DNA from: Labrys sp. WJW
Lineage (GTDB): Bacteria; Pseudomonadota; Alphaproteobacteria; Rhizobiales; Labraceae
Direction of reading: 5' to 3'
NCBI RefSeq assembly: GCF_001676615.1
Contig: NZ_LYXZ01000014.1
Span: forward strand, 62,001-126,000
DNA length: 64,000 nt
Shown: positions 57,170 through 64,000 of the stretch, piece by piece
Layout: each line of letters starts with the position of its first letter
How positions within the stretch are numbered: the first letter of the stretch is position 1
Position numbers and translations under genes: made by a program
Notes under the pieces: generated by a model
The model's database searches: none
Seen by the model: the letters and a program-made list of their open reading frames with translations, nothing else
Told to the model about the DNA's origin: nothing

Positions 57170-58249
57170 ATGTCCTTTCTCGAGATCACCGGGCTGCAGA
57201 AGAGCTTCGGCGCCAACCAGGTGGTGAAGCGCTTCGATCTGTCGGTCCAGAAGGGTGAATTCATTACCCTGCTCGGCCCCTCCGGTTGCGGCAAGACCAC
57301 GGTCCTGCGCATGGTTGCAGGCTTCGAGACGCCGTCGGCCGGCTCGATTCGCATGGACGGCAAGGAGATTTCGGGCTTGGCGCCAAACCAGCGCAATGTC
57401 GGCATGGTGTTCCAGGCCTATGCCCTGTTTCCCAACATGACGGTGGCCGAGAATATCGGCTTCGGCCTGAAGATCGCCAAGAAGTCGCAGTCGGAGATCG
57501 ACGCCCGCGTCAAGCAGATGCTGGAGATGATCAAGCTGCCGCAGATCGCCGACCGCTATCCCTTCCAGCTCTCCGGCGGCCAGCAGCAGCGCGTGGCCCT
57601 GGCGCGAGCGATCGCGGTTCGTCCGAAGATCCTGCTGCTGGACGAGCCGCTCTCGGCCCTCGACGCCAAGATCCGCGTGTCCCTGCGCGACGAGATCCGG
57701 GTGCTGCAACAGGAACTCGGCATCACCACGCTGTTCGTCACCCACGACCAGGAAGAGGCGCTGTCGATGTCCGACCGCATCGTGGTGATGAGCGCCGGGC
57801 AGATGGAGCAGGTCGGCACCCCCTTCGAGATCTACAATTTCCCCAAGACCCGCTTCGTCTCCTCTTTCGTCGGCACGCTCAATTTCCTCACCGGCAAGGT
57901 CGTCGATGCCGCTGCCGGTCGCTTCTCTGTCGATGGGCAGGAGGTCGTGACCAGCCGCGGCCTGCAGGGCGCCAGCAACGGCGAGACGCGCACGCTGGCC
58001 CTGCGCCCGGAAGCCGTGGTGCTGGGTGCAGGCGGCGAGAGCCGCAACAGTCTCACGGGGCGGATCGAGCTCGTCAGCTTCCTCGGATCGATCGTGCGTA
58101 TCCGCGTGCGCTTCGACCAGAATGTGGTCTCGCTCGACACCTTCAACAATCCGGGCGCCCCGCCGCCGCAAATGGGCGAGGACGTCACCGTCTCCTTCGG
58201 CCGCGGCGACTTGCAATTGCTGGAAGAGGCCGAGAAGGTCGCGGCTTGA
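57170..58249 (+). CDS. ABC transporter ATPase (PotA/FbpC family)
   Basis: 359 aa from MSFLEITGLQKSFGANQVVKRF. Walker A GPSGCGKTT, signature LSGGQQQRVALARAI, Walker B ILLLDEPLSALD, H-loop TLFVTHDQEEALSMSD and a C-terminal TOBE-like beta domain (LTGRIELVSFLGSIVRIRVRF). Energises the importer. Substrate-binding gene, two permeases and this ATPase complete one system. Confidence 0.92.
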   Translation: MSFLEITGLQKSFGANQVVKRFDLSVQKGEFITLLGPSGCGKTTVLRMVAGFETPSAGSIRMDGKEISGLAPNQRNVGMVFQAYALFPNMTVAENIGFGLKIAKKSQSEIDARVKQMLEMIKLPQIADRYPFQLSGGQQQRVALARAIAVRPKILLLDEPLSALDAKIRVSLRDEIRVLQQELGITTLFVTHDQEEALSMSDRIVVMSAGQMEQVGTPFEIYNFPKTRFVSSFVGTLNFLTGKVVDAAAGRFSVDGQEVVTSRGLQGASNGETRTLALRPEAVVLGAGGESRNSLTGRIELVSFLGSIVRIRVRFDQNVVSLDTFNNPGAPPPQMGEDVTVSFGRGDLQLLEEAEKVAA

Positions 58250-58257
58250 GAATAGAG

Positions 58258-58394
58258 CTCCCTTCTCCCCTTGTGGGAGAAGGTCCCGGCAAGGGGATGA
58301 AGGGTCTTGCGACCCTTCCTGATCACCTTCCGGGGAGCCGCCAATAAAGAGAGGTTTCATCAACCCCTCATCCGGCGCTTGGCGCCACCGCGCT
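58258..58394. repeat. Split alphaproteobacterial intergenic palindromic repeat
   Basis: CCTTCTCCCCTTGTGGGAGAAGG (58261-58283) is a strong stem-loop followed by CCCGGCAAGGGGATGA, the common rhizobial intergenic palindrome. A matching AACCCCTCATCCGGCGCTTGGCGCCACC fragment lies at 58364-58391. Together they flank the gap between the ABC operon and creatininase gene and can act as its terminator. Family assignment is from memory of such repeats. Confidence 0.6.
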
Positions 58395-59218
58395 CAATCT
58401 TTCAGCGGCCCGTTCCTCAGCCGCGAAAGGTCGAAGTCGCGGATATCCCTGAGCAGGTCGACCAAAGCCTGTGCGCCAAACTCTGCCGAGAGCTGGCCAT
58501 TTTCGGGCGTCGCCTTGCTGGCGTCGCCCGCAGCGCCCTCGGGGCGAATGTCCTGGGCCATCCAGCCGAAGCCGCCGGGACGGCCGGTACGCAGATATTT
58601 GAAGGTCTCTTCCATCTCATAGGTGACGGGCCGGAAATCCCTCGCCTTGTCCATGCGCACGAGGTCGGGGCGGAAGGCGAGCATCAGCGCCGTCTCGATC
58701 TCGCCGGCATGGATGCCGAGCCGCGTCTCGTCGTCGGAATAGGCGCCCTTGGGATAGCCGAACATGTGCCAGGAGGTGAAGGCCACCAGCATGCCGTGGC
58801 GCACGCGCAGATCGCGGGCGACGATGTCCATCGCCGACATGTTGCCGCCATGGGAATTGACGATCAGGAGCTTCTTGATGCCGGCACGATGCACGCTCTC
58901 GCCGATCTCGGTCCAGGCCCGGATCACGGTTTCGGCCGACAGGCTGAGCGTGCCGGGGAATTCCAGATGCTCGTTGGACTTGCCGATGGTCTGGATCGGC
59001 AGGAAGGTCGCCGGGATATCGGCGGGGATCAGCGGGATGGCGCGCTCGAGATAGCCCTGCATGATCATACTGTCGACGCCGACAGGCAGATGGGGCCCAT
59101 GCTGTTCGACGGCGGCGATCGGCAGCACGGCGATCCAGCTGGCGGTATCGCCGGTGCGGAAATCTTCCGTCGTCATCTCGAACCAATGGCGGCGGGGCAG
59201 GGAAGCGGTGATGGGCAT
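58394..59218 (-). CDS. Creatininase-family amidohydrolase
   Basis: 274 aa from MPITASLPRRHWFEMTTEDF at 59218. AVEQHGPHLPVGVDSMI and NSHGGN hold the metal-binding Glu/His/Asp; GIHAGEIETALML supplies the second His/Glu. The family cleaves creatinine or related amide substrates. It lies convergent to the ABC operon end, so it may process what the importer brings in, e.g. an amide or lactam. Inference only. Confidence 0.82.
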   Translation of the reverse strand: MPITASLPRRHWFEMTTEDFRTGDTASWIAVLPIAAVEQHGPHLPVGVDSMIMQGYLERAIPLIPADIPATFLPIQTIGKSNEHLEFPGTLSLSAETVIRAWTEIGESVHRAGIKKLLIVNSHGGNMSAMDIVARDLRVRHGMLVAFTSWHMFGYPKGAYSDDETRLGIHAGEIETALMLAFRPDLVRMDKARDFRPVTYEMEETFKYLRTGRPGGFGWMAQDIRPEGAAGDASKATPENGQLSAEFGAQALVDLLRDIRDFDLSRLRNGPLKD

Positions 59219-59299
59219 GATCGAATCCAGGACGGGAACTGCCTGAACCATAGCGCTGCGAGGCACTATTTCAACGCCCTGCCTGCTGGGATCATCGGA

Positions 59300-60475
59300 T
59301 CACCACCCGGATGACGGGGCGCTGTCGGGGGTGGGCCGTGGCCGCCGGCGATAGCGTTGGCCCGAATTCGGCGTGGTTGGATTGTCTGCCGGGGTGGCTA
59401 CCGGACCAGGCCTAAGATAACGCGGTGGCCTCTGAACAACCGGCCCCTCGACCCAGACAGGTGGGCGGCGACGACGCGGCGGGCTGTAGATCGGCGGCTC
59501 GTCGCCATAATAGGGCCCGGGCTCGCCATAGACCCGACGTCGGGTAGGTGGGATTTCCGGCGTCGCGACTGGCCGCAATTCCCGCCGTCGGGTGGAGCGG
59601 GGCGGCGGCGGGCTCCAGGATTTCATGCGCGGCGTCGCGGGGGCGGGCAAAGCGACGGGCGTGGCCGCGGGTGCCGCTGGGGGCGGGGGAGGGGCGCAGG
59701 CGGCAAGGCTGTCGCCGACGCTGAGCGAGGCGGCGGAGGCGGCGGTGTTCAGCCAGAGCAGCCACTCGCCCAGGAATTCGTTCGACCAGGGCGCCACCGG
59801 GCCGGTGTCGTAGTCGATCATGCTGGCAGGTTGCGGCAGCACGAACACGGCGATGCCGCGCACGATCTTGATGCGGGTCACCGGCGTAGTGCTGGCGAAG
59901 GTGCCGGCCGGCGCAGCAGACGGCCCGCTGTCGCAGCGATTGCCGAGCTTGGCCGTCTCGATGAAGGTCCATTGCCGGTCGACGTTGAAATTGGCGAGGC
60001 TGATCTCCTGCTGGTCGGTCGCGGGCGGTGTCGGTGCCCAGCCGGTCCAGTCGCCACCGCCGCGCCAGATCACCCAGGCTGGGCTCCATTGCGTGCCGGG
60101 TATCCAGACCCAGCCATTGCTGCCGTCCGAGGCCCAGCGGCCATAGTGATGGATGATCCTGCCCCACACGGTGGGATCGTCATAGGTCCAGCCGTAAGTA
60201 CGGTCATAGACCCAGCGGCAGGCTGGATAGGGATGCCAGCCGGCCGGCACCACCGAAGGTTTCCAGACGTCGCCGTAGCGCTCGGAATAGATGTATTGGC
60301 CATAGCCCGACAACACGGCCTTGAATTCGTCGAGACTGGGCGCCTGTGCCTGGATGGCGGCGGCCGGCGCGGCCTGGGCCCGGTCGGCAACGGCACCGGG
60401 AGCGGGCAGGATGGCGCAAGCCAGCAGGAAGGAAGAAACGAGGCTAGTCCCCCAACGCCGTATCGTGCTGGCCAT
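59300..60475 (-). CDS. Secreted DUF6600-like protein with YxWxP-type repeats
   Basis: About 391 aa from MASTIRRWGTSLVSSFLLAC at 60475. Signal peptide, then motifs YGDVWKPSVVPAGWHPYPACRWVYDRTYGWTYDDPTVWGR and GWVWIPGTQWSPAWVIWRGGGDWTGWAPTPP, the Trp/Pro-rich repeat typical of DUF6600 exported proteins. The C-terminal half is Pro/Arg-rich and low complexity (RRRRPPVWVEGPVVQRPP). Periplasmic or surface-exposed; function unknown. Confidence 0.7.
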   Translation of the reverse strand: MASTIRRWGTSLVSSFLLACAILPAPGAVADRAQAAPAAAIQAQAPSLDEFKAVLSGYGQYIYSERYGDVWKPSVVPAGWHPYPACRWVYDRTYGWTYDDPTVWGRIIHHYGRWASDGSNGWVWIPGTQWSPAWVIWRGGGDWTGWAPTPPATDQQEISLANFNVDRQWTFIETAKLGNRCDSGPSAAPAGTFASTTPVTRIKIVRGIAVFVLPQPASMIDYDTGPVAPWSNEFLGEWLLWLNTAASAASLSVGDSLAACAPPPPPAAPAATPVALPAPATPRMKSWSPPPPRSTRRRELRPVATPEIPPTRRRVYGEPGPYYGDEPPIYSPPRRRRPPVWVEGPVVQRPPRYLRPGPVATPADNPTTPNSGQRYRRRPRPTPDSAPSSGW

Positions 60476-60647
60476 AGCAAACCCCTCCATGGGTCATTGC
60501 TTCGATCGCAGCCGATCCTGGGCCTGTCTGGGGAAGTTGTCCGTATCAATTGGCACGTGGATCAATTGAGATCCGGCCACAAAATGAAACCGCCGGTACC
60601 GGATTATGCTCCGGTCCGGCGGTCAACATACACCAGCGGTAACTGGT

Positions 60648-60827
60648 TCAGTGCAGCCTCTCGGCGCTCTTCAATCTTGCGATTTCGTCTTTGAGAAGGA
60701 GTTTCTTACGCTTCAGCTCTGCGATTTTGAGGTCATCCGAGGAGGGATGAGCCAGTGCGATGGTGAGTTCCGTTTCAAGAGCGTGATGTTTGCGCTCCAG
60801 TTCAACCAAATGCGACTGCACAGGCAT
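60648..60827 (-). CDS. DUF465 (YdcH-like) small protein A
   Basis: 59 aa, MPVQSHLVELERKHHALETELTIALAHPSSDDLKIAELKRKKLLLKDEIARLKSAERLH; AAGGAG 6 bp before ATG. This is the DUF465 helical hairpin (L-x-ELKRKKLxLKDEI-x-L). Small coiled-coil family widespread in proteobacteria; function unknown. Divergent from the second DUF465 gene. Its length is below 60 aa. Confidence 0.8.
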   Translation of the reverse strand: MPVQSHLVELERKHHALETELTIALAHPSSDDLKIAELKRKKLLLKDEIARLKSAERLH

Positions 60828-61194
60828 TAACGGCTCCTTGTGTCACAGTTCCGACATTTAACGTTCTCACGAAAAGGCGCACATGTCGAAGGAAAATCGC
60901 GGATTCCGGCGTTGAATCGATTGTGCAAAGCAACAATAAATTTAGTCGGAACAATAGCTTACCGCACGGTAATGCTGTGTGGAGGGGCCAAAAAGAATGC
61001 GAGATCAAAGGCCTAGGAAGGGCTTTTGAAAGTTGTCCGGCAAGCTTCGCCAAACGGGTGTAAATAGATGGCGATATCTTGCCGCAGCGCTTGCGGGCGA
61101 GGAATCGGCTCGGCATAGTTTGGCACCGTGCCCGGATGGGCATGGAGCGGCAGAATGGTCGAAATACCGAAGCTGCCATTCGGAATGGAAGGGT
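60828..61194. other. Intergenic region between the DUF465 genes
   Basis: About 367 bp holding the promoters of two divergent DUF465 genes. The AT-rich part near 60,900-60,960 (AACAATAAATTTAG) may contain promoters. I see no additional gene; the longer rightward frames here start with no ribosome site. Confidence 0.4.
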
Positions 61195-61419
61195 ATGGGC
61201 TTGTCAAATCCGCTCACCGAGGAGGAGGAAGCCGCGATGGTTGCGGAGCTGGGACAGCTTCGCCAGGAACACCGCGATCTCGATGCCGCGATTGCCGCTC
61301 TGGAACAGGTGGGAACTCCCGATCGTCTGCAGCTTCAGCGCCTGAAGAAGCGCAAGCTCCATCTCAAGGATCGCATGTCCTTGCTCGAGGACCTGCTGAC
61401 GCCGGACATCATCGCCTGA
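61195..61419 (+). CDS. DUF465 (YdcH-like) small protein B
   Basis: 74 aa from MGLSNPLTEEEEAAMVAELG, GGAAGG upstream. Core QLQRLKKRKLHLKDRMSLLEDLL is the DUF465 signature. Two DUF465 genes close together are usual in Rhizobiales. Function unknown. Confidence 0.75.
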   Translation: MGLSNPLTEEEEAAMVAELGQLRQEHRDLDAAIAALEQVGTPDRLQLQRLKKRKLHLKDRMSLLEDLLTPDIIA

Positions 61420-61483
61420 CGCTTGGGGCCGCCGGGGCATAGCGTCGGCGTGGTTTCGACAGGGATGTAGGCGATCCGAGCGG

Positions 61484-62410
61484 TCAAACTGCCTTGCCGC
61501 TGGCGATGTCGGCGAGCATCCAGTCCCGGAACGCCTTGATCATCGGCTTGTCCGCCTTGGCCCTCGGCGCCACGAGGTGATAGGCGAATTCCGGCGCGAT
61601 CTTCAAGGACAGGTCGAAGGGGCGTACCAGCCGGCCTGCGGCCAGGTCGTCGCCCACCAGGCTGGTATTGCCGAGCGCCACGCCCTGGCCGTCCACGGCC
61701 GCCTGCAGGGTCATGATCGACTGGCTGAAATGCAGGCCGCGCGTGGGATCGGGCTTGTCCGCCTTGGCGGCCATCAGCCACATGCGCCAGTCCGGCCACA
61801 TCGAATCCTGGCTGTGCCAGTCGAGATGGATCAGGGTGAAATATTGCAGGTCGTCGGGTTCCCTCAGGGGGACGGGTCCGTGCAGAAGCTGCGGGCTGCA
61901 GATCGGAAAGACGTCCTCGACGAAGAGGCGATCTGAGCGCAGGCCGGCATAGGCGCCGCGGCCGAAGCGGATGGCGACGTCGATTTCCTGGCGGCTGAAA
62001 TCGGCGAGCGTATCGGAAATGTCGATGCGCATGTCGATGTCCGGAAATTGCTGGCGGAAACGCGGTAGGCGCGGCACCAGCCATTTGGCGGCGAAGGATG
62101 AACCGGAAGAAACGGTGAAACTCATGCGCTGGGTGGTGTTGGCGGCGCGGCGCAGGGCCTCGTCGATGGTGCGCAGCGCGCCGCTGGTCGATTCGAGCAG
62201 CTCTTCCCCGGCATGGGTGAGCTTCATGCTGCGGCTGGTGCGAAAGAACAGCCGGGTGCCGAGGCGGTCTTCGAAAGCGCGGATCTGGCTGCTGACCGCA
62301 GCGGGGGTCACGTCGAGCTCGATCGCGGCCTTGGCGAAGCTCAGATGGCGAGCGGCGACGGCAAAGGTCCACAGTGCCCCCAGACCGGCTCCCGATTTGC
62401 TCATGCCCAC
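61484..62410 (-). CDS. LysR-type transcription factor (GcvA-like)
   Basis: 308 aa. HTH in the first 65 residues: ALWTFAVAARHLSFAKAAIELDVTPAAVSSQIRAFEDRLGTRLFFRTSRSMKLT. Effector-binding domain with DIDMRIDISDTLADFSRQEIDVAIRFGRGAYAGLRSDRLFVEDVFPICSPQLL, a GcvA-subtype phrase. Likely regulates a nearby or unlinked metabolic operon. Start MGMSKSG at 62410; an internal ATG at 62404 is possible. Confidence 0.88.
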   Translation of the reverse strand: MGMSKSGAGLGALWTFAVAARHLSFAKAAIELDVTPAAVSSQIRAFEDRLGTRLFFRTSRSMKLTHAGEELLESTSGALRTIDEALRRAANTTQRMSFTVSSGSSFAAKWLVPRLPRFRQQFPDIDMRIDISDTLADFSRQEIDVAIRFGRGAYAGLRSDRLFVEDVFPICSPQLLHGPVPLREPDDLQYFTLIHLDWHSQDSMWPDWRMWLMAAKADKPDPTRGLHFSQSIMTLQAAVDGQGVALGNTSLVGDDLAAGRLVRPFDLSLKIAPEFAYHLVAPRAKADKPMIKAFRDWMLADIASGKAV

Positions 62411-62534
62411 CCTATGATCATCAAGTTTTTATTGACGGTGAAGAAAGGTCATCTCCGTTGATAATCTACCATAAAGCATTGAAAATAGGAAACATATCGC
62501 GAGGGCGCATTTACTTTTTGTTGAGGGTACGAGT

Positions 62535-62825
62535 ATGTCGAGCGTCGAATTCCACGAAGATGAATGGGGCCGGCACTGGAGCTATGCCCCCGCCCTGCAC
62601 GGGACGCAGGTGCGCCTGCATTATTCGATCGCCGCCGCTGTGGTCGGTGCCGTTGCCTCCTTCGTCGAGGCGATCTCCGGCGGCTTGGCGCAGCTTGGAG
62701 AACAGCGGCAGGCCGCGGCTATGGCGGGATACCAGCGCGACCTTTATGGCGACAACGACGTGCTGCCTGTCGGCTATGTCCGTTACGAGGGTGTGCGTGA
62801 CGAGTTCGGGCGCGCGCTTCCATAA
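62535..62825 (+). CDS. Small host hypothetical protein
   Basis: 96 aa, MSSVEFHEDEWGRHWSYAPALHGTQVRLHYSIAAAVVGAVASFVEAISG with one hydrophobic segment and acidic/Gly C-terminus (YGDNDVLPVGYVRYEGVRDEFGRAL). No known family. The AT-rich gap before it (62410-62535) probably holds its promoter and that of the LysR gene. Confidence 0.5.
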   Translation: MSSVEFHEDEWGRHWSYAPALHGTQVRLHYSIAAAVVGAVASFVEAISGGLAQLGEQRQAAAMAGYQRDLYGDNDVLPVGYVRYEGVRDEFGRALP

Positions 62826-63039
62826 GGACAGACACCCGCAATTCTGTCGGATGAGAGGGCGTGATCATCGATCGCGCCCTTTTGCGTGGCCGGGATCCCG
62901 CGCAGGAGAGCCTGGGTTTAAGGTGCAGCGCCCGGGATCGCGGCACGGCCGGCGGATGGCTTTCGCAAGAAAAAGGGCCCTTCCGCGTCGGCGGAAAAGC
63001 CCATTTCGAATGATTGATGCGGACGGGTCGCCGAGGGCG

Positions 63040-63759
63040 TCAGTCTTCCTTCTGCTTGATGCCCTTGAGCTTGGCGAACACGTTGGCGACGTCGAGCTCG
63101 TCCTCGTCTTCCGTCTGGCGCGGCTTGTTGCCGAGCGAGGCGAAGGGGTCGTCCTGCCTCTGGCTGCGGTCGGTCGCCGGTCCCGTGGTGATCTCGGCGG
63201 GCAGCAGCGTGGCGCTCTCGGCCTCGGGCGGCCGGTCCTTGGAGGCTCGGGCGACTTCGAAGTCGAGGTCGATCTGCGTGCACAGGCCCAGCATGACCGG
63301 ATCGGCCGGGGTCAACTGCGCCGTGTTCCAATGGGTGCGGTCGCGGATGGCCGCGATCGTCGTCTTGGTGGTGCCGACCAGACGCATGATCTGGGCGTCC
63401 TTGAGTTCGGGATGGTTCTTGACCAGCCAGAGAATGGCATTGGGACGGTCCTGGCGCCGCGAGACCGGCGTATAACGCGGACCCTTCTTGACCTTGGCGA
63501 CGGCGATCTTGACCTTCGGCTCTGCCAGCCGGAGACGATGATGAGAATCGCGCTCGCCGCGGGCAATCTCCTCGCGGGTGAGCTGGTTGGAGATCACGGG
63601 ATCCTGGCCCTTGATACCGGCCGCGACTTCACCGTCGGCGATGCCCTTGACCTCCAACGGATGCAGTTTGCAGAACTCGGCGATCTGGTCGAAGGTGAGG
63701 GCGGTGTTCTCAACCAGCCAGACAGCAGTGGCCTTCGGCATCAGCGGGGCGGTCGACAT
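63040..63759 (-). CDS. trcR: DUF1013 / TrcR cell-cycle regulator
   Basis: 239 aa from MSTAPLMPKATAVWLVENTA at 63759. DUF1013 features: LTFDQIAEFCKLHPLEVKGIADGEVAAGIKGQDPV and NAILWLVKNHPELKDAQIMRLVGTTKTTIAAIRDRTHWN, paired HTH-like segments found only in alphaproteobacteria. TrcR proteins bind DNA at promoters of cell-cycle genes and associate with RNA polymerase. Strong evidence for alphaproteobacterial origin of the host. Confidence 0.85.
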   Translation of the reverse strand: MSTAPLMPKATAVWLVENTALTFDQIAEFCKLHPLEVKGIADGEVAAGIKGQDPVISNQLTREEIARGERDSHHRLRLAEPKVKIAVAKVKKGPRYTPVSRRQDRPNAILWLVKNHPELKDAQIMRLVGTTKTTIAAIRDRTHWNTAQLTPADPVMLGLCTQIDLDFEVARASKDRPPEAESATLLPAEITTGPATDRSQRQDDPFASLGNKPRQTEDEDELDVANVFAKLKGIKQKED

Positions 63760-64000
63760 TTGCATCTCCTCGGAAAGCATGGGCTCGCTGCCGCCTCGCT
63801 CCAGCCTCCTGGAACGAAGCCCGACGCGAGCTGATTGTCGGGATTCAACACTTCATATAGTCGTCGTCGGCCCGAAAGGAAAGCCTGTTCCGCCGCTTTC
63901 CCGCCGGGATTGTCGACAGGGAGGTGCCCTGGCTATGGTAATTGCCTCGATGGGGGGCAAATGCACGAGGGTGTGATGGCAGGGCGGAGCCAGGGCGGCA

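Noticed and set aside
57044..58363. 439-aa minus-strand ORF over the ABC ATPase
   Set aside because: Mirror of the ATPase gene, with no plausible product.
62374..63834. 486-aa plus-strand ORF
   Set aside because: Spans the small host gene and is antisense to trcR; the frame has no conserved features.

Overview
The window is high-GC alphaproteobacterial DNA, most likely from a Hyphomicrobiales (Rhizobiales) relative. The chromosomal part carries a TrcR/DUF1013 cell-cycle regulator, an RpoH-type sigma factor beside an RluD-type pseudouridine synthase, two DUF465 genes, and a GcvA-like LysR regulator. About 46.5 kb on the left belongs to a prophage that continues beyond the left edge. The remaining 17 kb is host chromosome. 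The junction lies at the 3' end of a tRNA-Glu(CTC) gene near 46.63 kb, a classic integration position. No integrase is visible in the window, so it is presumably off the left side.

Prophage morphogenesis (1-21.1 kb, leftward). The head genes are lambda-like: Nu1-type small terminase, GpA-type large terminase, gpW-like joiner, lambda-type portal, S49 protease with a nested scaffold start, decoration protein and capsid protein E. They are followed by a P2-like contractile-tail baseplate set (V, W, J, I), a DUF4815 protein, tail fibre and glycine-rich adhesin, small fibre proteins and, at the edge, the tail sheath. The particle should therefore be a myovirus with a lambda-type head. A gpZ-like tail protein sits apart at 22.1-22.7 kb.

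Prophage small-gene and replication region (21-30.5 kb). A 300 bp gene-free stretch at 23.76-24.06 kb holds twelve GTAACG/CGTTAC repeats, many phased at 12 bp, plus an A/T-only island; it looks like a replication origin or a dense operator array. Small unknown genes flank it. A rightward operon encodes a DnaN-like sliding clamp and a protein with two tandem DnaA-domain-IV-like modules, so this phage may recruit host Pol III to its own origin.

Prophage RNA region (30.54-31.8 kb). About 1.17 kb without credible protein-coding capacity is full of long perfect stems and a four-fold repeated 19-nt hairpin. It lies directly downstream of a phage tRNA-Met(CAT). By context this resembles the giant ornate phage RNAs (GOLLD/ROOL class), and it is the best candidate here for something undescribed.

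Prophage early operon and immunity (31.8-46.5 kb). A tightly coupled leftward operon, mostly with 4-bp start/stop overlaps, encodes a CtrA-like winged helix protein without a receiver, an HNH nuclease, C5 and beta-class DNA methyltransferases, an SF2 helicase, a VRR-NUC nuclease, a PAPS-reductase-like protein and a 911-aa Toprim primase-helicase. Divergent small HTH and S24-like repressor genes form the switch. The rightward arm encodes a YqaJ exonuclease, a probable RecT-like annealing protein, an excisionase-like HTH, a PD-(D/E)XK-like nuclease and a deoxyribosyltransferase-like protein. Two operator families tie the prophage together: TTTGCA-type palindromes at six or more promoters, and an ACTATAC/GTATAGT palindrome at three.

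Host part (46.6-64 kb). It holds tRNA-Glu, rluD, a DUF883/membrane pair, rpoH, rnk, a large membrane-anchored protein, purA, a complete ABC importer operon (binding protein, two permeases, ATPase) followed by an intergenic repeat and a creatininase-family hydrolase, a secreted DUF6600-like protein, two divergent DUF465 genes, a LysR regulator, a small unknown gene and trcR.
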